DNA of 29,896 bases, from assembly GCA_024636215.1 (NCBI GenBank), contig JAGXHL010000073.1:1-29896 (forward strand), in the 5' to 3' direction. Source of the DNA: Deltaproteobacteria bacterium. Lineage in GTDB: Bacteria > Desulfobacterota > Desulfuromonadia > Desulfuromonadales > BM103. The notes below the pieces were generated by a model. That model was given only the letters and a program-made list of their open reading frames with translations. It was not told the DNA's origin and ran no database searches. Made by a program: the position numbers and the translations under genes. Positions within the stretch are counted from its first letter, which is position 1. Each line of letters begins with the position of its first letter. This document shows positions 24,352 through 29,896 of the stretch, one piece after another.

Positions 24352-26850
24352 CTAATTTTGGCCGGAACTAGGCAGGTCAATACGGAATTCAGTCCCTTCC
24401 CCCTCCTTACTGTGAACCTCTATACTCCCGCCATGGCTGGTGATAATGGTGTGGGTAATGGAGAGCCCCAGGCCGGTCCCTTCACCTTTGGTGGTATAGA
24501 AAGGCTCGAAGATCAACGCCAGTCGATCCGCAGGGATACCCTCACCGTTATCACGGATCGTCAAACTCAGTCCTTCAGGCTCCTGCTGCGCCGTGAGCCA
24601 TAAATCTCCGCCGCTGGGCATGGCATCCATGGCATTGGTAAGCAGGTTCAGGATCGCTTGCTTCAGACGGTCGCTGTCAAGCTTCGGATGCTGCAGTTGA
24701 TCAGGGATCTTCTCGTGCAGGGCCACATGCTGCTTTTGAAATTGTTTACTCACCAAAAACAGGGTATCGCGTAACATTGCGGCCAGGTCACCAGCAGCCA
24801 AGCGTGTGTCCGGCAAGGAAGCAAAGTTCAACAGTTCATTAACGAGACCATCCAATCGCTCTATTTCCTGCAAGGCCCGTTGAATCAAGCGCTGGTCATG
24901 CGGGTTGGCCAGCATACGGTCGTGCAATTCATCAAGCAGAAGACTGATGCCGGTCAAGGGATTTCGCACCTCATGAGCGATCCCCGCCGAAAGTCGACCC
25001 AGCGAAGCAAGCCTCTCAAAACGTGCCATTTGCTGACGAAAGTTGACCCGCTCGGTAAGATCTTCAATGGTCAGGACATAGCCATCTTCACGACCTGAGG
25101 AGAGGGGATGCAGAGCCAATCGATAAGTAAAGGCACGACCGTGTCTTTCCATCGAGACATAATCACTCCAGCGGTCATCCTTGATGCTCTCGGAGACCGC
25201 CCGATATAGTTCCGGAAAGTCCTGCAGCACCTTGTCAAGCGGCATCTTACCCTTCAAGCCATCAGCAATATTCAAGGTTGCGCGCGCCACACCGTTTAAA
25301 GAGGTGACCTGTTGCTGGTTGTCCAGAGTAAGGATGCCGACGGCAACATTCTCAACAATCGTCTGTTTGAAGTCTCTCTCCCACTTCATTTCTTTCCGGG
25401 AGCGACGTAAAACGGCCAGCGTTGTGAGCAAACGTTCCCGTCGTTCATTGAGCTGACGCGCCATGGTGTTGAAGGCCGTAGCCAAATCGGCGACCTCGAC
25501 CGGACTGGAGATATCAACCTGGGTCCCCAGCTTGCCTCGTGCCATTTCTTTGGTTCCTGTAATTAACGTGGACAGTGGGCCGGTAATGTTATGCGAGAGA
25601 CGATAGGCAACAAAAACAACCAGCAGAGCCGTAAGACCGATCATGACCCAGGCTCCGGTCAGGAAAGCCTTGTAGAGAAGACGAATATTCTCTGCGGCAG
25701 ACTCTGCCATCCGGTGAAACTGTTTCACTTCCGCACCGATGGTTATACCACCAAAAACACCGTATTCTGCGTAAGGTCCGGCATCATAAAAGATCGGCGC
25801 AAAAGCCATAATTTTCCGGGAGCCGCCGACATTTGTGACATCTACGACACCGGAGCGACCACCGAGCACAGCCTGATGGACATGCGGATAATCAGGGTGA
25901 ATAAACGCCGCCTCACTCAGATTATAAGGGATGGCCCCAATCTCAATTTCTTCCTGCGTGGAATTTTTCGTATAGGGCGGCACCAGGCGGCCCTCTTTAT
26001 CCAGGCCCCTGATGTCCCAAAATTTTGGATGGGTAATAATCCAGCCTTCATTGTCGAACATGAAGGCATAGTTGCCGCTTTGATAGGATGGAAAAATGAC
26101 GAATCTTTCTTCCGTCGGCGAAATATGCTGAGTGAACTCCATTAAATGACGATGATCAAGAGACAGGACAACAACACCTGTCAACTGCCCGTCTTTTGCA
26201 AACACCGGCCGCGCAAACCGCACGACCCCGACATAGGAGGCGCCTTCAACAGCCCCCTCCGGATCGGCTGCCCCGGCAAGTTGAGCCCGTTTATTGACAT
26301 GCCACCCGGTCAGATGCGAAACATAAATCTGACCCTCCGGCAGGTCTTTAGTTGCGTTAAAATAAGTTTCTGTCAGATAGGTCGTATTGGAGGGCTCGGA
26401 GACGTCGCGCAGCTCTTCTGAGATAGTACCGTCAACGATCCGCAGACGTTCCATTCCCGTTGCATCGATATAGCTGATCTCTTTATAAAGACTGACAGAC
26501 GGCCTTAACTCACGCGGCCATTGATTGGTCCCGGTACGCACCCAGATCGGCCGGCGGTGATTTCGATTGAACCAGAGGTACTCTTCCGGCTTGACCGGCA
26601 ATTTTGCCAGAACATTCAGATCACTCTCGATCCTGCGTAAAAACGTACGCACCTCATCAGCCACCATGACAGCCCGCAACTCAAGGGTTTCGGCGGCTTG
26701 CTGATCCAACGCCCTGATAGCGCTGGCACGCAGCAACTGCTCTACAGTATCCAGGCTTTGCCCGGCGAAGTGGGCAAGCAGAATCAGGGGCAGCAGCGTC
26801 AAGCTACAGAAGACATAGAGGACTTTTTTATGGAATGAGAGACGAGGCAT
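24352..26850 (-). CDS. Sensor histidine kinase (extracytoplasmic Cache-like, HAMP, PAS, HisKA)
   Basis: An 832-aa membrane sensor. Helix 1 (about 10-32, VLYVFCSLTLLPLILLAHFA) and helix 2 (about 390-415, AWVMIGLTALLVVFVAY) bound a large external domain of about 350 residues with Cache-like character (YVGVVRFARPVFAKDGQLTG; GVFGGITIGAEV). HAMP follows (about 415-470), then a PAS domain (about 495-590), the phospho-acceptor region LSAGIAHEVRNPLTG, and the ATPase with NLLTNAMDAM, DNGEGIP and GEGTGLGLSI boxes. It is transcribed before its probable partner, the sigma-54 regulator. The ligand is unknown. No ribosome site precedes the ATG, and an extended -10 lies 6 nt upstream. Confidence 0.93.
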   Translation of the reverse strand: MPRLSFHKKVLYVFCSLTLLPLILLAHFAGQSLDTVEQLLRASAIRALDQQAAETLELRAVMVADEVRTFLRRIESDLNVLAKLPVKPEEYLWFNRNHRRPIWVRTGTNQWPRELRPSVSLYKEISYIDATGMERLRIVDGTISEELRDVSEPSNTTYLTETYFNATKDLPEGQIYVSHLTGWHVNKRAQLAGAADPEGAVEGASYVGVVRFARPVFAKDGQLTGVVVLSLDHRHLMEFTQHISPTEERFVIFPSYQSGNYAFMFDNEGWIITHPKFWDIRGLDKEGRLVPPYTKNSTQEEIEIGAIPYNLSEAAFIHPDYPHVHQAVLGGRSGVVDVTNVGGSRKIMAFAPIFYDAGPYAEYGVFGGITIGAEVKQFHRMAESAAENIRLLYKAFLTGAWVMIGLTALLVVFVAYRLSHNITGPLSTLITGTKEMARGKLGTQVDISSPVEVADLATAFNTMARQLNERRERLLTTLAVLRRSRKEMKWERDFKQTIVENVAVGILTLDNQQQVTSLNGVARATLNIADGLKGKMPLDKVLQDFPELYRAVSESIKDDRWSDYVSMERHGRAFTYRLALHPLSSGREDGYVLTIEDLTERVNFRQQMARFERLASLGRLSAGIAHEVRNPLTGISLLLDELHDRMLANPHDQRLIQRALQEIERLDGLVNELLNFASLPDTRLAAGDLAAMLRDTLFLVSKQFQKQHVALHEKIPDQLQHPKLDSDRLKQAILNLLTNAMDAMPSGGDLWLTAQQEPEGLSLTIRDNGEGIPADRLALIFEPFYTTKGEGTGLGLSITHTIITSHGGSIEVHSKEGEGTEFRIDLPSSGQN

Positions 26851-26856
26851 CGATGG

Positions 26857-26865
26857 AGTATAGCA
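26857..26865 (-). promoter_or_regulatory. Extended -10 just before the kinase ATG
   Basis: Minus-strand TGC-TATACT occupies 26865-26857 and matches an extended -10 (TGnTATAAT). Only six bases separate it from the ATG at 26850, so a transcript starting at the usual distance would be leaderless. No good -35 is visible, as allowed for extended -10 promoters. Confidence 0.4.
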
Positions 26866-26959
26866 TGGTGCTAAGCCGGAGAGAGAGGCAGCAGAGCTTC
26901 AGAGCCGTAAGCGCTGCAGCGAGATGGTTCATCACTGTTGTAGACGTCCTGCGGGCTGT

Positions 26960-27928
26960 TTAGAGGTTACGACTCACGACATAATCAGCCAGGCGAATCA
27001 GTGCCTCCTTGGCCGGGCAGTCTGCGAATAGAACCAGATGAGACTTGGCTGATTCAACGAGCAGCTTTGCGCGTTCACGAGTGTAGTCGATACCATTATA
27101 GGAATGAATTAACGCTATGATATATTGCAGGTCTGCATCAGGAAGAGTTTCCTGCTCGATAATTCCAGCGATTTTCTGACGTTCTTCTGGGCCACAGCGC
27201 CTTAAAGCATGGATCAGGGGCAGTGTCACCTTGCCTTCGAGGAGATCGTGACCGCACTCTTTACCAAATTCGTCCTGATCAGCTACATAATCCAGGGCAT
27301 CATCCATAAACTGGAAGGCGATGCCGAGATCCATACCATAAGCGGCCAGGGCTTCTTCCTGTTCGGGAGGACAATCACCGAGAAGTGCGCCACAACGGCT
27401 TGCCGCAGAGAGGAGAACCGCAGTCTTGTTGCGAACAACTTCAATGTAACAGTCTTCGTCCAGATCGACGTCACTGGTGCTGATTAACTGCAGGACCTCA
27501 CCTTCGGCCATCTGCGTAGTCGCATCGGAGAGGGTTTTAAGAATCTCCAGGTTGCCTTCTCGGACCATGATAGAAAATGACTTGGCAAACAGGAAATCAC
27601 CGACCAATACGCTGGCTTCATTCCCCCAGACAGCGTTGGCGGAATCCTGACCACGCCTGAGGACGGCACTGTCAACCACATCATCGTGCAACAGGGTCGC
27701 GGTATGAATAAATTCGACGACGCTGGCCAGGCCGATATGTGCCTTGCCCTGATAGCCGGCAAGCCGGGCACTCAGCAGCAGCATCATCGGACGAACGCGC
27801 TTGCCCCCGCTGGCCAGAACATACTCGCCAACCTTGCGAATCAAAGGGACACGAGACGCCAGATCCTTGCGAAACTGTTCCTCGACGCGATGGATCTCGT
27901 CATTTAAAAGATTGAGTACGAAGTTCAT
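26960..27928 (-). CDS. ispB: Long-chain polyprenyl diphosphate synthase (octaprenyl type)
   Basis: A trans-prenyltransferase that adds isopentenyl units to build the side chain of a respiratory quinone, probably menaquinone in this kind of organism. The first aspartate motif is LLHDDVVDSAVLRRG, the second FQFMDDALDYVAD, and the substrate-binding GGKRVRP lies near the N terminus. The fifth residue before the first Asp motif is Ala (HTATLLHDD), a small residue seen in long-chain enzymes. The 322 aa are typical for IspB. It stands alone between two kinase genes, behind its own promoter candidate. The exact product length cannot be read from sequence. Confidence 0.92.
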   Translation of the reverse strand: MNFVLNLLNDEIHRVEEQFRKDLASRVPLIRKVGEYVLASGGKRVRPMMLLLSARLAGYQGKAHIGLASVVEFIHTATLLHDDVVDSAVLRRGQDSANAVWGNEASVLVGDFLFAKSFSIMVREGNLEILKTLSDATTQMAEGEVLQLISTSDVDLDEDCYIEVVRNKTAVLLSAASRCGALLGDCPPEQEEALAAYGMDLGIAFQFMDDALDYVADQDEFGKECGHDLLEGKVTLPLIHALRRCGPEERQKIAGIIEQETLPDADLQYIIALIHSYNGIDYTRERAKLLVESAKSHLVLFADCPAKEALIRLADYVVSRNL

Positions 27929-27962
27929 AGTTATTGGAAATCCGAGGGGAAAATTATCGTTT

Positions 27963-27992
27963 ATCCTAATGAATCCTAACGAAGCATGTCAA
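27963..27992 (-). promoter_or_regulatory. Predicted promoter of ispB with a direct repeat
   Basis: On the minus strand TTGACA (27987-27992), an 18-nt spacer and TAGGAT (27963-27968) fit sigma-70. TTAGGAT occurs twice, 10 bp apart (plus-strand ATCCTAA at 27963-27969 and 27973-27979), one copy overlapping the -10. This could be a regulator site on one face of the helix. Confidence 0.5.
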
Positions 27993-28051
27993 AGCTTTTC
28001 GGTTCTGCAAACCAAAATAATATTTAACGCAGGATCGCAATGAATTCAGGA

Positions 28052-28076
28052 CTCTCGACAGGAACTACTTCGAGAG
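28052..28076 (-). terminator. Hairpin spanning the stop codon of the second kinase gene
   Basis: CTCTCGA (28052-28058) and TCGAGAG (28070-28076) are perfect complements with an 11-nt loop that contains the stop codon. No T-run follows, so it is at best a weak terminator or a 3'-end stabiliser. Confidence 0.3.
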
Positions 28077-29561
28077 GGGCAGGGAAACGGTGAGCCGCGC
28101 GCCGCCCAGAAGTGATTTCTGTGCGGAGATTTCTCCGTCCTGACCCTCGACCAGCTTACGGCAGAGAGGTAGACCTAATCCGGTTCCTTCACCATGGGCC
28201 TTGGTGGAAAAGAAAGGTTGAAAAACCCTCTCCTGATCGTCAGCGGGAATACCCGGCCCGCTGTCATCAACATACAGTCGGGCATGCTCTGATGCTCTGT
28301 CAAGAGTCACTTCAAGACGTCCTTTTCCCTGCAAGGCCTGGGCAGCGTTCAGCAACAGGTTAATCAGCACCTGGCGAAGCTGGTCGGCGTCTGCCGTTAC
28401 GGTTAACGCTTGATCGGAATCAATAATTTTCAGATCCAGATCTTTAAAAAGTTTCTGTGGCCGAAGTGACGCCACAACCTCTTTGACGAGGTGATGCAGA
28501 TCAACCTTTTCGCGATAGCTGTCGGGAGAACGGGCAAAACCCAACAATCCGCCGGTGATGCGTTTGCACCTTCGGCATTCATCGATGATGGCGGCAACAT
28601 CTTCACGCAAAGGGTCCTCGTCCGCCAGGTCTTCCAGCAATAGTTCAGCATGGCCAAGGATGATGCCGACGGGGTTGTCGATTTCATGGGAAACGCCCGC
28701 AGCCAGTTGGCCGATCGCAGCAAGGCGTTCACTGCGCAGCAACTGCACCTGCATAGCCGTCATCTCTTCGTTGGCGGTACTCAAAGCTTGATTCTTGCGG
28801 GTCAACTCGGCCCGGTTGGCAGCCAGGCTCTCTGCCATATCATTAAAGGCTTGAGCCAGGGTGCCGATTTCATCGCGGCTCTTCACTTCGATGCGAGTCG
28901 CCAGCTCGCCGCGGGTCAGGGAGCGGGCCCCATCGGTCAGATTGGCAATCGGCCGGGTAATCCGCCTTGCGACAAGGCTGACCATCAACAGGCAACTAAA
29001 GAGAGCAGCCATCGCAATCATGACAAAATAACTGCGCGCTTCCGCCATGCGTGCATCGATCGAGTCGTAGGAGATCAGGTAACGCACAGAGGCCACCTGT
29101 TGCCCGGTCGGTCCGAAAGCAGGCTCAACCAGATCAAGCAGCCGCCTTCCTTGAGGCAGTTTATGCGTCAGCATTGTGGTACGTTCGGCGGCCAGGCGAG
29201 TCGAGAGGTCATCCTGATTAAATTGCTCCAGCTCCAGATCAGGAAAATCCTCAAAGACGCTTGATACATAGAGGCGTCGGCCGGTTGGCGCAACCAACGA
29301 GAACTGGACCAGATCGCGATTCAAGCCGAGGAATTCATGCATGTCCGCAATATCGGCAGGCTCGTCAGGTGGGAAGGAGCCACGGAAACGCTTTAACAAC
29401 TCCGGGGTTGCCAACCGAGAGAAAGACAAGCTCTGACTGAAGAGGTAATCCTCCCAGGCTTGCGCCTGGTTGCGTTCCAGGAGCATAAAAGTGAGTGTCA
29501 GCAACAAGGCGACAATGCCGCCTGTATAGAACAGTAATTTTTTACTCAGACCTGTACGCAA
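28065..29561 (-). CDS. Sensor histidine kinase (HAMP, HisKA, HATPase)
   Basis: A 498-aa membrane kinase. Helix 1 (about 10-28, LFYTGGIVALLLTLTFMLL) and helix 2 (about 178-198, YFVMIAMAALFSCLLMVSLV) enclose an external domain of about 150 residues of unknown ligand. HAMP follows (RRITRPIANLTDGARSL), then a short coiled coil, the phospho-acceptor box LAAGVSHEIDNPVG, and the ATPase with NLLLNAAQAL, DDSGPGIP and GEGTGLGLPL. The NtrB/ZraS-like H-box fits a sigma-54 regulator as partner, but none adjoins it. The start is a TTG (29559-29561) with GAGG 11 nt upstream; the next ATG would remove the first helix. Confidence 0.9.
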   Translation of the reverse strand: MRTGLSKKLLFYTGGIVALLLTLTFMLLERNQAQAWEDYLFSQSLSFSRLATPELLKRFRGSFPPDEPADIADMHEFLGLNRDLVQFSLVAPTGRRLYVSSVFEDFPDLELEQFNQDDLSTRLAAERTTMLTHKLPQGRRLLDLVEPAFGPTGQQVASVRYLISYDSIDARMAEARSYFVMIAMAALFSCLLMVSLVARRITRPIANLTDGARSLTRGELATRIEVKSRDEIGTLAQAFNDMAESLAANRAELTRKNQALSTANEEMTAMQVQLLRSERLAAIGQLAAGVSHEIDNPVGIILGHAELLLEDLADEDPLREDVAAIIDECRRCKRITGGLLGFARSPDSYREKVDLHHLVKEVVASLRPQKLFKDLDLKIIDSDQALTVTADADQLRQVLINLLLNAAQALQGKGRLEVTLDRASEHARLYVDDSGPGIPADDQERVFQPFFSTKAHGEGTGLGLPLCRKLVEGQDGEISAQKSLLGGARLTVSLPLSK

Positions 29562-29669
29562 AACAAAAAAGCCTCGGCAAGAGATTCAAAAACCATAATC
29601 ATACTTTAGCCGCATAAATGGAAGCCCTAACTGCCTGATATCTGACCTGTAATAATTTTACAGAAGTCG

Positions 29670-29698
29670 TTGACAAAGAATCTGCCCTGCCGTATAAA
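29670..29698 (+). promoter_or_regulatory. Consensus sigma-70 promoter reading into repeat copy B
   Basis: TTGACA (29670-29675), exactly 17 nt, then TATAAA (29693-29698). Transcription would begin near 29705 and enter the structured repeat some 20 nt later. No protein gene follows before the window ends, so the product is either a non-coding RNA or a leader of a gene beyond the edge. The spacer 29562-29669, between this promoter and the divergent kinase gene, shows nothing else firm. Confidence 0.65.
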
Positions 29699-29723
29699 CG
29701 ATACTTATTTTGTCATATTTAGA

Positions 29724-29871
29724 GGCCATCTGGAAACTCCGGATGGCCACGCTGAAGTTTTCGATCTGGAAACGAGCAATTTTTCGCAAGGTCAAGGAAA
29801 TCAAGGATTTGAGCGGAGGCGTAGTGCTTTACGCCGCACAATCAAATCCGCCGATTGACGCAGAGATTGCG
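29724..29871 (+). repeat. Structured ~140-bp repeat, copy B, with leading hairpin
   Basis: The element opens with a ten-pair hairpin, GGCCATCTGG-AAACT-CCGGATGGCC (29724-29748). The rest folds into one long interrupted stem by nested perfect blocks: GCAAT (29776-29780) with ATTGC (29866-29870), GTCAA (29791-29795) with TTGAC (29855-29859), GGATTTGA (29805-29812) with TCAAATCC (29842-29849), and GGCGTA (29818-29823) with TACGCC (29830-29835). Differences from copy A fall in the apical loop and next to the leading hairpin, not in these stems. Bases 29872-29896 contain GGGCCGTTTCCGGAC, which may open another unit. It may be a structured RNA or a dispersed DNA repeat; I do not recognise it. Confidence 0.8.
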
Positions 29872-29896
29872 GAAAAGGGCCGTTTCCGGACGAAAA

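Noticed and set aside
29670..29858. 62-codon frame running through repeat copy B
   Set aside because: It would start within the predicted -35 box, its composition is not protein-like, and the stretch is better explained by nested base pairing.
1..29896. CRISPR array, tRNA or rRNA genes, transposase genes
   Set aside because: I looked for regularly spaced direct repeats, tRNA-like cloverleafs and transposase motifs and saw none; the end repeats are inverted and about 29.6 kb apart.

Overview
The window looks like chromosomal DNA of a Desulfuromonadales-type deltaproteobacterium (Geobacter, Desulfuromonas or Pelobacter relatives). The signs are a three-subunit succinate dehydrogenase/fumarate reductase in C-A-B order with a single five-helix cytochrome b, a large Cache-HAMP-PAS histidine kinase with an NtrC-type partner, a c-di-GMP-I riboswitch on a PilZ gene, and a long-chain prenyl synthase of the kind used for menaquinone. 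This placement is inferred from gene content and protein style; no rRNA or tRNA gene was seen. Gene density is high and most genes lie on the minus strand.

Layout, left to right. (1) 1-152: one copy of a ~140-bp structured repeat, directly after the sdhB stop codon. (2) 153-3488, minus: sdhC-sdhA-sdhB, behind a 421-bp leader with tandem 14-bp repeats and a GTATAC pair. (3) 3910-7880, minus: a tightly packed run of LOG-like protein, DHH phosphoesterase, N-acetylmuramoyl-L-alanine amidase, RNase PH and RdgB, with several 4-bp overlaps. (4) 8094-10417, plus: an unknown 115-aa protein, a LysR regulator with a double dyad upstream, a YchJ-type SEC-C protein and an unknown 74-aa protein. (5) 10432-13859, minus: two half-size Gate-domain membrane proteins followed by a CopA-type copper ATPase. 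(6) 13889-14623, plus: lpxH behind a near-consensus promoter that would start transcription at its ATG. (7) 14590-18909, minus: an active M16 protease, an inactive lipoprotein M16 paralogue, and a YihY membrane protein fused to an Rrf2-like winged helix. (8) 19155-21434, minus: an isolated hypF. (9) 21569-22706, minus: a REC-PilZ gene under a c-di-GMP-I riboswitch with a visible terminator/antiterminator, with a 169-bp fold-back element just 5' of the aptamer. (10) 22820-26850, minus: histidine kinase and sigma-54 response regulator. (11) 26960-27928: ispB-type prenyl synthase. (12) 28065-29561: a second histidine kinase. (13) 29670-29896, plus: a consensus promoter firing into the second, inverted copy of the terminal repeat.

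Several modules hang together. Sdh passes electrons to the quinone whose side chain the prenyl synthase makes. Regions 9 to 12 form a signalling block with two sensor kinases, one sigma-54 activator and a c-di-GMP-controlled receiver protein. The amidase, LpxH and M16 pair work in the envelope.

The least explained parts are the inverted structured repeat at both window edges, one copy with its own strong promoter, and the fold-back element placed between a promoter and the riboswitch. Because the window begins and ends in the same repeat, it may be an assembly contig bounded by a multi-copy element.
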